Shown: one piece after another, positions 36,611 through 48,540 of the stretch
Numbering within the stretch: position 1 is the stretch's first letter
How the letters are laid out: each line of letters opens with the position of its first letter
NCBI GenBank assembly: GCA_019843655.1
Contig: JACDQD010000009.1
Location: 749,750-813,749 of the forward strand
Direction: 5' to 3'
DNA from: Lethocerus indicus
Lineage: Eukaryota > Arthropoda > Insecta > Hemiptera > Belostomatidae
Length of the DNA stretch: 64,000 nt
The notes under the pieces: generated by a model
The model's database searches: none
Seen by the model: the letters and a program-made list of their open reading frames with translations, nothing else
Told to the model about the DNA's origin: nothing
Translations under genes and position numbers: made by a program

Positions 36611-39078
36611 TAGGAGTTGAAAGATATAAAACGGGACAATACAGTGTCATAATACTCTTACTAGTAGATAGAAGAACAAAATTTCCTGTAAAAAACATGT
36701 CGTATCAGAAAAAAATTATAAAAAAAATAACCGATCCCAATTTGGGGCCTAAAGGTACTTGATTGGTTAAAGTTCAGACGGGATTGGATGGGACAAGAAA
36801 TTGGACAATTTATTATAATATATTTTGAACCAAGTCACATAAAGTCCCTTCAAAGTTCTCTGTCCAGACTGTGGCCAATTTCCAAACTTTTTTAAGTCCA
36901 GTTTTCTTCTCCATTAAGCTTTTTTTTTATGGCCCCCCCCCCTTAAGGCGATAATGTCCCTACTTATAATTTTAAAATAATACAAATTTTGGGGGATAAT
37001 TTATAAAAAAAAAAAAAAATTGAATTGATAGTGCCCAGAGTGTTTTCCCCCCATTTCTACGTTCTGTTTTCATATCCTATATCCCTAATCAACCCCTGCA
37101 AACCGTAGGGGTAGTGGCTGAAGGAAGGGAATTCAAATATATGTAAAAAAAATTGTAATATTAGTTATAATTTATATAGCATAAAAGATCCCCTAACTTA
37201 GGTGATTAAACTGAGAATCGGCCATTAGTTAATTCCCTGTTAGAACTTTCAGGAAAATATATTGTTTCTTTTTTTTTTTGCAGCCAGTTAGTGCTTTATT
37301 TAAAAATATAAAAATATTTCGATAGAAAATAGAAATTTTCACCGCGTTTCCCAGTAATTTCCACGAAAAGCGCAGTTCCACTTTCTCTAAAGGGGGGGGG
37401 GCCTTAAAAAAGACTTTGTTTTTGAAAAATATTACATTTTTTTTTTGGAAAATTTTCAAAACCCCCAGTGTTCTTACCCTATTTTTTTTTTTGGTTTTAC
37501 ATTGGCCAAAAGAAAAAAAAATTAAAAATGCGGCGGCGCGATTTTTTTTATTTTCGGGTACGTATTTTTTCACTTTTTATTTTCTATCTATACACAAATT
37601 TTATAAATTAAATTTTGAATAATAATATTTTCTCCACACTCTCCCTCCCAATTATTCCCCGTTTCATTGTTGCTTTTCAATGTTCAATCGCTCTCTCGTT
37701 CAATCGCTTACAAATCAGAATGGACAAGGTTTCCCCCGTTGCCAGTAGTCGTTGTTGTTGAACTGTGAAAAGCTTTCAATTAAAGTGAATTGAACAAGTC
37801 TATAGAATAGAATTGTCTAAAACAGAACAAGCGATAAAATTCCGTAATTACCGATTCAATTGTAGACAATATTGTAGACAATTCGTTTATCGTTAATAAT
37901 AATTAAACCATAAACGGAGGTTTTACGGCCGAATTTTCCCGTGTACACACTTTATAGCTGCTTCCTCGTTAAATTTACCAATAATTTCTTAAGATTTTGT
38001 TAATGTCTTGGGCAGATTTGAAAAGCAATGGCGCGCTACTGACGACGGCGGAAAGCCGGACACGATACCGTTATCTCGGTCTAATCCAACGCCTATACTT
38101 CCGTCTGATAACAGGTTATCAGAAACCTGTTTTATATGATTTTTCTTATATTTTTTACGCCCATTTAATAGTTTAATAGAAAAAGGTTTTTCACGGAGGG
38201 GTTCGAATCCCGCCAGAGTATTTTTTTTTTTTTTCATTTCATTTTCACCCCCCCACCCCCCCGAAGCGATGAAACGAGAGAGAAAATCCTAATTTACTAA
38301 CTCCCATATAAGTTCCAGTAAATACAATTGGATAAGCATCAAAGTAGCTTTTTTGTGCGCTTAACTCTGTACTTTTGTAATTTCGCTTCGACAGAACAAA
38401 GCTTTTTTTTTTCCTGTTGCATGCGCCCCACAAAATGTTATTGTTCACTCGGCTTTTGGATTAACGCAAAATAAGTTCTGTTTTTTTTTTTTTGCAAAAT
38501 AACAAATGTTTATTGTCTGTGTGTGTGTGTGTGTGTGTGTGTATTTTGTACCTTTGTACCCCAAAATTTACGTCCTTTACCCCTTCCCCCTTTTTCATGT
38601 TACACAAAAATGAGATTTCGGGACACACTCTAATCGGTCCCAGAAGTGTTTGTTGGCCGTCATAAATAATAATAATAATAATAATAAAAATTGGCCCCAA
38701 TAAAAATTATCTGTCGAATTGTTCCGTTGTTCGTACGCTGTTTTAATATTATTGCGAGACTCTTTATCGATTTCGGCCCGTGTAAAAAAAAAAAAAATAG
38801 CTTTTGGAGTGAGGATAATAACGGGGTTCGGCCGCACGCCGTCTTCAGTAGCATCTCGCCGTTTCTTTTGGCCCTTTTCCCCTTCCGACGTTTCTGAAAT
38901 CCTACCCCATCAGGAGCGTTTTCGGTCAAAGATTATATGGAATTTGATAATGAAAAAAGAAAAGAAAAAAGAAAAAACGGAGAGGACAAACAGAAAACCG
39001 AAAACAAAACAAGACACTGTGCCAACAACAACAACAAAACCGATTGATACAATTTACGAAAGAAACGGCTCAGGAATA
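36611..39078. other. Unassigned DNA with low-complexity tracts
   Basis: It contains many homopolymer runs, a (GT)n tract at 38,515-38,541, an (AAT)n tract near 38,666-38,687, and solitary foldback core words near 38,030 (gcgcgctactgacgacggcg) and 38,830 (cgcacgccgtcttcagtagc). A Pol III B-box-like word ggggttcgaatcccgcc lies at 38,198, without a tRNA fold. Confidence 0.35.
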
Positions 39079-39358
39079 TAAAGGGCGTAACAAAATTAAC
39101 GCGAGATATGAATTTGGCCACAATTCGTGGAGTAAAGTCGGAAACCCTATAGGGAAAAAAAATCGCTATTACGGCCGAAATTTCATTATTTTTTAAATAT
39201 TGTTGAAACGATGAAAACGTGTAATAACGCTCTGCGTTTCTACTGACCCTAAATTATCGGCTGTCAAAGGGTTTTTTTAATAGGGTTGACCTACTTTAGT
39301 CTGCGAGAATTGTGGCCGAATTGAAATCTCGCGTTAATTTTGGTACGCCCTTTATAAA
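39079..39358. mobile_element. GTGTCCCAAAATTAACGC-type MITE, diverged full copy
   Basis: The left end gggcgtaacaaaattaacgc and right end gcgttaattttggtacgccc are inverted. The interior parallels the 6,634-6,892 copy (for example gaccctaaattatcggctgt and ctctgcgtttctac). Confidence 0.7.
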
Positions 39359-40014
39359 TAAACCGAAACCGAGTCGTATTTGGGGGTGGTGGTGGTGGGG
39401 GGATAACGTGGCGATCTCGCTAACGGTGCTACTGAAGACGAGCTCAATGGGCACTGACAAAAGTGGTCGTTTCCTCCAGGAATTCAGGCTTTTGAGATTT
39501 AAAAAATTTTTTTTTTTTTCATTCTGATTCAAAGAAAAAGTGAGATGAGCATGCTGCATATCGAGACAAACTCGCGTATGTGCGTGTGTGTGTGTGTGTG
39601 TATGGGCGGTTTACGTGTAGGGAGGGAGGGTGTCGTAACGCTGCGGAGGACGTATTCGGAGGAGGAGGAGGAGGAGGAGGACGACGACCGAAGAAGGTTG
39701 AGGAGGGAGGACGAGGTCGTTGTTGTGAAATTGAATTTCCTCGCCGAAGAAGGAGTTGGGGGGGGTGGGGGGTGGGGTGAGAGGACGTCTCTGGAGGTGA
39801 GTGAAGGAAAATCTCATCGAACACGTGGAAAAATCACGGAATTTTTCATGGGGGATGGAGGGAGGATCAACCCCTTACCCGAAGTATTAGGTAGATTCTC
39901 AACGATCCAACCAAATACTGGAATCCATTGGGTAGGCGGTGGAAAGGGGGAAAAAAACCTTTTATATCCTCCGTTATAGAATCGATTAGACCACCCTTAG
40001 GTACCCAAACTTTT
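39359..40014. other. Purine-rich low-complexity DNA
   Basis: The (GGA)n/(GAC)n-rich stretch at 39,640-39,800 gives a 144-codon open stretch rich in Glu, Asp, Arg and Gly. A gtgagt word follows at 39,798. Without homology I do not call an exon. Confidence 0.4.
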
Positions 40015-40059
40015 TTTAAGTACGTCAACATCTTCGGCACAGGATAAGATACTTTGATA
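40015..40059 (+). mobile_element. Mariner fragment, left part, interrupted by a foldback insertion
   Basis: The words aagtacgtcaacatcttcgg and cacaggataagatactttga continue after the foldback element at 40,540. The interruption is marked by duplication of atactttgata. Confidence 0.7.
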
Positions 40060-40293
40060 TCACTGTTTTGTGGACTGCGAGGGGTTGGAATATACTGTAG
40101 GTTCGTGATGTTTCTGTCTCCTCTCTCGCCGCCGGTTCGGTCTTTTGCTAGACCGGTTTTCGGCCGCTCGCCATCTTCAGTAGCGCTGTGTCAGCAGTCA
40201 GTCACCGTTAGCACTTTGGATAGTTTTTGGGGAGCATCCTCACTGCCCACTGTCACTGTCACTTTCACAATAACCCCCCAATAACAATAACAG

Positions 40294-40354
<61 letters not shown>

Positions 40355-40539
40355 GACTGACATACTGACAGACATTACAGTACATGTGAAAGTGACACTG
40401 CAGTGAGGATGCCCAAAAACATCCAAAGTGCTGACGGTGACTGACACACAGCGCTACTGAAGATGGCGAGCGGCCGAAGAAACCGGTCTAGCAAAAGAGC
40501 AAACCGGCAGCGAGAGAGGAGACAGTACGAACCTACAGT
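40060..40539. mobile_element. Foldback element inserted in a mariner remnant
   Basis: Direct repeats atactttgata lie at 40,049-40,059 and 40,540-40,550. The element starts cactgttttgtggactgcga and ends gtacgaacctacagt. The arms flank a long (TA)n run at 40,299-40,351. Because the mariner sequence continues on both sides, insertion limits are well defined. Confidence 0.88.
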
Positions 40540-40550
40540 ATACTTTGATA

Positions 40551-40800
40551 CGTTATTATCCGGTTCCTCTATTTTAAGTCCTTTGAACCCCTTAAAATCG
40601 GAGGATTTTTACGTTAAAAGACGTGGAGCGCTCTGGGCCATCGTCCGGTGGAGGTCGATGATGACCGAATAAAGGCCGTTATTGAGGTCATAGTTCAACA
40701 CTGGGACATTGTAGAGAAACTGAATCTATCCTATACCTTAATTCCTGAAACCATCCACTACGGGACTTATCCCGCGCACAAAGATGTTACTTGACGCACA
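40551..40800 (+). mobile_element. Mariner fragment, right part
   Basis: The words cgttattatccggttcctct, ggaggatttttacgttaaaa and tcgatgatgaccgaataaag match the mellifera-type internal repeat at 27.7-28.5 kb; the frame is broken. Confidence 0.75.
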
Positions 40801-41560
40801 TTAAAAATGTTGCCGGCCCGAATAGTACAAATTCATTTCTGTCTTATCGGCTCCGGCGCCAATTCCGGCTCCTCAGTTGAAACCTGTAACAAGAAGAATT
40901 CAAAGCAAGAAGTAAAATTTTCAATTTTTATTGAAAAACAGCGAAGAATTTTTTTTTTTAAACGGTAATTTTTAAGCGCTAACCCCGAGTAAATTGTCGG
41001 GAAATTGAAGACTTTCCAAAGAGAAAAAAAATCATTCGGTCAATGAACGAGGCGAATATAACTCTATAGAAAACATTGAATTTTTACCGATCGGAAAACG
41101 TCAGATAACAAAATTTTCGGTTTTTCGCTTCTCATTGACATAGTTGAGTACCGAATTTTTTTTTTTTGTCCCCGAAAATTTCGCATAAAATTATTGCGAC
41201 GCGTTATTATCGAATATGTTTTTAAAAAAACGGTTTGTCAAATATTTCGTCTTTTAAATCCAGCCCCATTTGGGGGGGCTACAGAAATTTTTATTTCGAA
41301 TAATAATCGGTAATTACAAGTATTTTACAGACGATGTAGTATTTATTATAATGTGAAATTACCGAAAGTAATAAATGGGTACTTAATGGGTTAATTTAGC
41401 CCAAATCGAGGGTTCGAATCCCGGTCTGGCGGACACGAATTCTCGGCCAAATTTTGTCCTATATTTCTACCGACAACGTAAAAACTTTTTTGTCGGGGAA
41501 AGCGCTTCAGTTTCTAAGGTATAAACTCGTTCCGGTGAGAATACAGGAACTTTGGTCTCC
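40801..41560. other. Unassigned DNA including the dispersed repeat copy at 41,155-41,330
   Basis: The copy shares cgaaaatttcgcataaaatt and cgaatatgtttttaaaaaaa with 36.4 kb. A B-box-like word gggttcgaatcccgg is at 41,410, without a tRNA fold. Confidence 0.4.
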
Positions 41561-41696
41561 GTCCGCGTGTCTTCAGTAGCGCTACTACTGAGGACGGCGA
41601 GGAGCCCCAGAGGGAGACGTTCCGTTTTGTTCCAGTCGTCTAAATATCGGGAAATTATCAATTTTTGCCAATTAATTTCTCCGATTCTTGCAGGCA

Positions 41697-41830
41697 CGAA
41701 GGCCGCGAGCGATTCCGGGAGAAGGAGGAGGAGGAGGGAAAGTGGGAAGAACGAGTCCGCCCCTCGGAGTTTTCCGGATTAGAAAATTTGAAAAAAAAAC
41801 TAGAAAGTATTTTATTTTTGAAATAAAGCT
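41697..41830 (+). other. Possible terminal exon, unproven
   Basis: A good acceptor (ccgattcttgcag) is followed by a GC-rich open stretch reading TKAASDSGRRRRRRESGKNE and a stop at about 41,780, then an aataaa signal at 41,822. This would suit a short last exon, for example of the upstream kinesin light chain gene, whose C-terminus is variable. There is no sequence-level proof, and the exon carrying TPR6 is not seen between. Other frames are also open here. Confidence 0.2.
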
Positions 41831-42299
41831 GATTGATTTGCAATAGCGCGGGTTTTTTGAGGTTTCCGAACGGTCGAAACCGATCGGCCGAAGACGATAA
41901 GAAAATATTGTAGTATAGTTCGTTGGATGGCCGCAGCGTAGCGCCACCTTCCGGTAAATGCTCGACGCCCGTTGGCCAACCGCGCTTTCCGATCTCTGCC
42001 CCCGATTGGTCAATTTCAAATTCCCCAATATTCGTCCTCAGTCGAATTCTCAAACCCGTTTAAACGACTCCGGCGTACTTTCGGTACTCTGTTCCGTACA
42101 ATCGCAAATGCGTTCGAGGTTTAAGAACATTGCGTTCAGCGTGCGGACGACTGGCTCCGTTTTGATGATCTTCAGCTGGTAAAATGCTACTGAAGACTGT
42201 GCACGGCCGTTAATAGGAACTCACAGTATTCTCCCCCCCCCCCCCCCGAATTTGGGTCCCCTCTCCAGTGGAAGTATTAAAACAGTTCGAGTCTACCGT
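41831..42299. other. Unassigned, locally GC-rich DNA
   Basis: It contains a solitary foldback core word (aaatgctactgaagactgtg) near 42,182 and a long C run at 42,231-42,247. The word gcgtagcgccaccttccggt at 41,936 resembles an inverted CTCF-type core. No gene is recognised. Confidence 0.35.
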
Positions 42300-42516
42300 A
42301 GATCCGTTGTATTTCCGTCTCCTCCCCATCGCCGGTCCAGTCTTTCGCTAGACCGGTTTCGGCCGCATCTTCAGCACCGGCGTGTGTGTGTGTCGGTCAC
42401 TGTTGGCACTTTGTGATAATTTTCCACACTCACTTGGCACTGTCACTTTTGTACTGCGACAGAAAATCCACGCTCTATTCCGACCGGAACCATCGCCGGC
42501 CGCAAAACAGGTACGT
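42300..42516. mobile_element. Foldback element, mostly one arm
   Basis: The arm gtatttccgtctcctcccca ... gctagaccggtttcggccgc is followed by a shortened centre and the asymmetric end ggccgcaaaacaggtac. The second arm is largely deleted. Confidence 0.65.
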
Positions 42517-43037
42517 TCAACTAGTTTGAGTTCAGTTTAGACTAAGAACTGGATACGGGTTGAACTGGAAAGAAGTTGGACTGGAAAGCGGGGATCGGAC
42601 ACGCGATACAATACATATTGTTACGGGCCGGCGGACGAGCATCCGTAAAATTACGCCGAGCTCACGATGGCGTAACGTATACTTTTACAATGGAAATTAT
42701 GCAACTGAGGATATAACACTTGAAACTGACTCTCCCCCTCTATGAAAGCCGTTTTGAGGTTAGAATTTGAGGTTAGAATTTGGGGTTAGAAGGACGACGG
42801 CCGCCATCTTGGCCCGACGGGGTTTCTTCGGGTTATATTTACAATTTTGCCGCGAATTGTACTACAATTTTCTGTCATTACGTGCGTGTAAATTCGCAAA
42901 TGAACGCGCATAAGGTGTTTACTTAAAGCCAAAGAGTTTACACTTACAACAACTCTTAGGCGTTAATTCTTCACTTGGTCGGGGGTTAAATAGAATCGAT
43001 TATTGCGTGACGTCACATATCGATGTATCGAATTTTT
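42517..43037. other. Unassigned DNA
   Basis: No recognised exon; a short duplication gaggttagaatttgaggtta is at about 42,756. Confidence 0.4.
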
Positions 43038-43925
43038 CGATACCTGTTTTGTGGAATACAGCGTAGATTCGTCGCGGTCTCTGTCTCTCCTCTCGCTGCC
43101 GGTTCCCGTCTTTCGCCAGACCGGTTTCGGCCGCTCGCCATCTTCAGTAGCGCTGTCGGTCACTTTTCGACAGTACAAGTGACACAGTGCAGCGCGAGGA
43201 TGCCCCCAGGAAAAACATCCAAAGTGCCAACAGTGACTGACACAGCGCTACTGAAGATGGCGAGCGGCCGAAAAACAGCGGTCCGGCGAGAGGAGACGGA
43301 AAAACAACAAATCTACGGTAATTATTCCTATATTTTTTCCCTATATGTTTTGTGGTCTGCGAGGGGTTGGAATACAGCCTAGATTTGTTCTGTTTCTGTC
43401 TCCTGTCTCGCCTCGTTGGTTCGGTCTTTCGCCAGACCGGTTTCGGCCGCTCGCCATCTTCAGTAGCGCTGTCAGTCACTTTTCGACAGTACAAGTGACA
43501 CAGTGCAGCGCGAGGATGCCCCCAGGAAAAACATCCAAAGTGCCAACAGTGACTGACACAGCGCTACTGAAGATGGCGAGCGGCCGAAAAACCGCGGTCC
43601 GGCGAGAGGAGACGGAAAAACAACAAATCTACGGTAATTATTCCTATATTTTTTCCCTATATGTTTTGTGGTCTGCGAGGGGTTGGTGGAATGCAGCATA
43701 TATTTGGTTCGGTCTTTCGCCAGACCGGTTTCGCGGCCGCCCGCCCCCCGTCTTCAGTAGCGGTGTTTCAGTCACTATTGGCGTTTCGGATGTTTTTTCT
43801 TTCCTCACTTCACTGTCGAAAAGTGACCGACAGCGCTACTGAAGACGGGGGGCGAGCGGCCGAAACCGGTCTGGCGAAAGACCGAACCACCGTCGAGAGG
43901 GGCTAGAAACACAAAAAATCTACAA
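43038..43925. mobile_element. Head-to-tail cluster of three foldback elements
   Basis: Copies span about 43,038-43,340, 43,341-43,660 and 43,661-43,925. The first two share a nearly identical segment (tgcccccaggaaaaacatcc at 43,201 and 43,517, a 316-bp offset). Between them lies taattattcctatatttttt, and a related taattatcgctatatta follows the third. The spacer may be a duplicated insertion site carried along during tandem amplification. Confidence 0.8.
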
Positions 43926-44325
43926 ATAATTATCGCTATATTACAGACTCCGACATACGACGAAATCGTGAATAGATACAATTCGAATTTTTAGAACTTA
44001 GAAACCGATCGATATTTAGACGTTGGGGCGCTACAAACGTACAGTAGAAATTGGGCTTACCTCAATGAATTGATGAATTGAGGCTGTCACTGTTATTTAC
44101 AACTTTGTCGTGTAAAATAGTAATAGTGAGAGTGGCGCCGGCGACGATAGCACAAAGCGATATGTGCCACTTTGTGCTGTGCTTCGATTCGCCACCGCCA
44201 GTTGCACAATTACTCTCCTCCTCCTCCTCCTCCTCCTGTTCCTGTTACACAGCGTTTCCAAACAGTTTGGAAATTGAGCGTTTCACCCGCCCAACCCGTT
44301 ACGCTGAAATTCCTCGACGCGAAAT
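43926..44325. other. Unassigned DNA with a (TCC)n tract near 44,214-44,238
   Basis: No recognised exon or repeat end. Confidence 0.35.
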
Positions 44326-44327
44326 AA

Positions 44328-44412
44328 TACGAGGTCCGTTGAAAAAGTTTCGCGAATTTCGGCTTTTTTTTTTCGAAAATCATTCATCTTTTAGGAATAT
44401 CTGTTCTGTCCA
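44328..44412. mobile_element. Mariner end, relative of the 5,250 copy, cut by a foldback element
   Basis: The word tacgaggtccgttgaaaaag with cgcgaatttcggctttt matches the end at 5,250. The sequence is interrupted at 44,413 by the start of a foldback element (agtaggttcgtgatgtttct). Confidence 0.7.
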
Positions 44413-45280
44413 GTAGGTTCGTGATGTTTCTGCTCCGGTGGTTAGGTCTCTCGGTTCGGTATTTTCGCTGGACCGAGGGGTTTCGGCCGCTCGCCCTGTC
44501 TTCAGTAGCGGCGTCGGCCGCTTTTCGACATCGGTACAGGCGATAATTATTTGTATTGTTTGTGTTTCTAGTGACGGTGCAGTGACCGGTTTCGGCCGCT
44601 CGCCCCGGATCGGCATTCGACAAAAAAAAAAAACATCCAGAGTGCTAACAGTGACTGACACAGCGCTACTGAAGACGGGGCGAGCGGCCGAAACCCCCCG
44701 GTCTAGCGAAAAAGACCGAACCGGCGAGACAGGAGAGACAGAAACACAACGAATCTACGGAATTCCAAACCGTCGCAGACCACAAACTAGTTGTTTCTGT
44801 CTCCTGTCTCGCTGGTTTGGTCTTTCGCTAGACCGGTTTCGGCCGCTCGCCGTCTTCAGTAGCGCTGTGTCAGTCATTGTCAGCACTTTGGATGTTTTTT
44901 TTTTGAAGGCATCCTCACTGCAACGTCACATTCGCCTGTACTGTCGAAGAGCGGCCGACGCCGCTACTGAAGACGGGGCGAGCGGCCGAAACCGATCTAG
45001 CGAAAAAGACCGAACCGGCGAGACAGGAGAGACAGAAACACAACGAATCTACGGAATTCCAAACCGTCGCAGACCACAAACTAGTTGTTTCTGTCTCCTC
45101 TCGCCGGTGGTTCGGTCTTTCGCTAGACCGGTTTCGGCCGCTCGCCATCTTCAGTAGCGCTGTGTCAGTCACTGTATTGGCACTTTGGATGTTTTTTGGG
45201 CATCCTCACTGCACTGTCACTGTCACGTGTACGGTGTCAGTCACTGTTGGCATTTTCGGATAAGTCTATAATTTTATAGA

Positions 45281-45344
<64 letters not shown>

Positions 45345-45500
45345 GACAAACAGACGACCACCACAGTACAAGTGACACACAGTGACAGTGCAGTGAGGAT
45401 GCCCAAAAAACATCCAAAGTGACTGACACAGCGCTACTGAAGATGGCGAGCGGCCGAAACACCGGTCTAGCGAAAGACCAAACCGGCGAGGCGTCTTCGG
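44413..45500. mobile_element. Second head-to-tail cluster of foldback elements with a (TA)n core
   Basis: Copies begin near 44,413, 44,788 and 45,083. The junction word ggaattccaaaccgtcgcag plus accacaaactagttgtttct occurs identically at both internal joints, 296 bp apart. This shows that a unit including its joint was duplicated. The last copy has (TA)n at 45,284-45,340 between its arms. Confidence 0.8.
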
Positions 45501-46085
45501 CATTGAGTGAGATACAAAAAAAAACCGCAGATATTCAGTACGGAATACACCGGGTTTCGACCGTTCTCTGAAACGTCTACTGAAGATGGCGAGAAGCCGA
45601 AACCGAAAACGGGATCAGACCGCGTCCATTTCATTTATGGACTCTTCTTATCCAGAAAGATACGAATTTCTTTATTTTTCACTAAATATAAACGTAAAAT
45701 CGACCTACAGATATTGGTCAACAAACGGGCCTTTCCACATTAATATACTTGACTATTAAGACTAACTGAAATTTTTTTACAACATCAACTGCATCTCTCC
45801 GGAACACGTAACAAAAATGAATTTTCTGTATTCTGTTCTTATTTTTTTTTAGATAATATTTGTCAAATGGCGTTTATCTGTTCGCTGTGCATTTCCGAAC
45901 GGTTGAATTGATTAAAACCCAAACTTTCAGTTCGAATCCCCTTCGTGTCCCCTTTCCGGGTCACGGGGTCGTGTCGAAGGTCACGAGAACGAATAAAAAT
46001 ATTTGCCATTTCGTGTATTTCAATTCGTAAAATCGTTCACTGCACGGTGAAATTTCGACGCGGCCGCTTGCGGTTACAGAAAACG
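45501..46085. other. Unassigned DNA
   Basis: A solitary foldback core (gtctactgaagatggcgaga) occurs at about 45,575. No gene is recognised. Confidence 0.35.
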
Positions 46086-46300
46086 CCGCCAGGTGGCAGC
46101 ACTTCACGGCAAAATCGAACTCTCTCTCCTTAACACGTTACAAAAATACCGATATTTTGGGAAAATACGATATTTTGTAACAGAAATGAAGACGAGATGC
46201 TGGGGGAGTTAGTGCCCGATTTGTTCTTGCCGCGTTCCCGTTGAGTGCTGCCACCTGTCGGCATTTCCAGGAACTACCTGGCGGCCTTCATCAACACCGC
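46075..46300. repeat. Dispersed units of the 61-bp CTCF-like repeat, in opposing orientation
   Basis: The word gccgccaggtggcagcactt at 46,085 is in plus orientation. The words gagtgctgccacctgtcggc (46,243) and ctacctggcggcc (46,274) are in minus orientation. The flanks (ttcctggaaat, cacggc) also match the 61-bp unit at 14.6-15.1 kb, so this is the same repeat family rather than only a shared motif. Confidence 0.7.
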
Positions 46301-46715
46301 TCCCGGTGGAAATTACCCCAACTAAAACTTGTTTTTTGTAATTAAAAGCCCGAATTATTCATTAATAGCGCACTTTTATGAGCAACTGGAAATTATTTTT
46401 CAACTGAACAGAAAATTCGGTCGTTAATACTGCCTTGTAAGACCTAAAAATAAAAACATGTTGACATCGGCTTATCCGGCGTTTCGGAATGATAAGTCAG
46501 GCGTGCTCAGAGATATTATTAAACTCTCGAAAGTGTAAACAGAAATAATGAGCTTTTGCCTCAACAGTTGAATATTTTTCGAGTTGTATATTTTTCTTGT
46601 TCCAAATTGCCTCATTATTTTCGAGCTGCAGTTGCATTTTGATTCGGAAATTGCATTCAGCACAGGTCAACACTATAATTATAGCGACGAATTTTCGAAT
46701 TTCTTTAACTCACTT
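46301..46715. other. Unassigned AT-rich DNA before the satellites
   Basis: No recognised gene or repeat. Confidence 0.4.
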
Positions 46716-48540
46716 TTAGACACTTGTGGACCGAAAATGGGGTTTTTTTTAGGCGCGAAATCGGCTCAAAAATACTGTTTTTAGACCTCAAAAAGGGGCT
46801 TCTAAGCCCGAAAAATGTAGTTTTTAGACGCGAAAACGGCCCAAAAATGCGGAATTTAGGCGCAAAATCGGCCCCAAAAAGCGGTTTGTAGGCCCAGAAG
46901 TGCGGTTCTTAGGTCGTAAAATACGGTTCATAGGCCCAAAAATGCTGTTTTTAGGCCTAATAATGCGGTTTTTAGGCACAAAAATGAGGTTTTCAGGGCA
47001 AAATCAACTCAAAAAAGCGGTTTTTAGGCCCATGAATGCAGTTTTTAGACGCGAAATCAGCTCAAAAATGCGGTTTTTAGGCACAAAAATGAGGTTTTTG
47101 GGGCAAAATCAGCTCAAAAAAGCGGTTTTTAGGCCCATGAATGCAGTTTTTAGGTGCGAAATCGGGCCAAAAGGTGGTTCTTACGCCTATAAATGCGTTT
47201 TTTAGGTGCAAAATCAGCTCCAAAATGCGGTCTTTAGGCCTATAAATGCGGTTTTTAGACGCAAAATTGCGGTTTTTAGGCCCAAAATTGCTGTTTTTAG
47301 ACGCAAAATCAGCCCAAAAATGCGGTTTTTAGACCTAATAATGCGGTTTTTAGGCACAAAAATAAGGTTTTGGGGGCAAAATCAGCTCAAAGAAGCGGTT
47401 TTTAGGCCTATAAATGCGTTTTTAAGGTGCAAAATCAGCTCCAAAATGCTGTTTTTAGGCCTATAAATGCGTTTTAAGGGCAGAATCAGCTCAAAGAAGC
47501 GGTTTTTAGGCCTATAAATGCGTTTTTAAGGTGCAAAATCAGCTCCAAAATGCTGTTTTTAGGCCTATAAATGCTGTTTTTAGACGCAAAATTGCGGTTT
47601 TTAGGCCCAAAATTGCGGTTTTTAGGCCCAAATTGCGGTTTTTAGGACGCAAAATCAGCTCAATAATGCGGTTTTAGACCAATAATGCGGTTTTTAGACC
47701 TCCTAATAATGCGGTTTTAGGCTCAAAATGAGGTTTTGGGGGCAAAATCAGCTCAAAATGCGGTTTTAGGCCTATAAATGCGTTTTTATGGAAAATCAGT
47801 CCAAAATGCGTTTTAGGCCTAAAATGCGGTTTTAGGCCTATAAATGGTTTTTAGACGCAAATTGCGGTTTTAGGCCAAAATTGCGGTTTTAGACGCAAAT
47901 CAGCTCAAAAAGCGGTTTTAGGCCCATGAATGCAGTTTTAGGTGAGAAATCGGGCCAAAAGGTGGTTTTTAGGCCTATAAATGCGTTTTTAGGTGCAAAA
48001 TCAGCTCCAAATGCGATTTTTAGACCAAAATGTTTCGAGCCCCAAAATGTAATTTTTAGGTTGTATGAAATCAGCCCTAAAATGTGTTTTTAGGCCCAAA
48101 TTGTTGTTTTAGACGCAAAATCAGCCCAAAATGCGGTTTTAGACCTAATAATGCGGTTTTTATAACAAAAATAAGTTTTTGGGGGCAAAATCAGCTCAAA
48201 GAAGCGGTTTTAGGCCTAAAATGCGTGTTTTAGACGCAAAATCAGCTCAAAAATGAGGTATTTAGATCTAATAATGCGGTTTTTAGGCACCAAAATGAGG
48301 TTTTTAGGCCAAATAATGCAGTTTCTGAGCCCCAAAAATGTAATTTTAGGCGCAAAATCAGCCCAAAAATTCGGTTTTTAGGCGCAAAAACAGCACAAAA
48401 ATGATGTTTTCAGGCGGAAACTCGCACAAAAATTCAGTTATTGGGCGCAAATCAGCCCAAATTTTGGCCACAAATTATCCCGAAAATGCGGTTTTTTATA
48501 CCCAAAAATGCGGATTTTAGGGGCGAAATTAAAAATTCTT
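46716..48540 (+). repeat. ~20-bp minisatellite (GCGGTTTTTAGGC type)
   Basis: Units of about 18-30 bp alternate words such as aaaatgcggtttttaggc, gcacaaaaatgaggttttt and gcaaaatcagctcaaaa. Larger repeats of roughly 110 bp are recognisable (for example 46,981 and 47,088). The array starts with actcacttttagacacttgt plus ggaccgaaaatgg, a close relative of the 105-bp satellite that follows. Confidence 0.9.

Noticed and set aside
39545..39979. A 144-codon Glu/Arg/Gly-rich open stretch.
   Set aside because: It comes from GGA/GAC low complexity; no domain or reliable splice structure is visible.
41398..41435. tRNA-like B-box word gggttcgaatcccgg, also at 26,216 and 38,198.
   Set aside because: No A box, no acceptor stem and no cloverleaf could be built around any of them.
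46716..48540. TTAGG words in every minisatellite unit, suggesting telomeric DNA.
   Set aside because: They occur once per ~20-bp unit as TTTTTAGGC rather than as tandem TTAGG.
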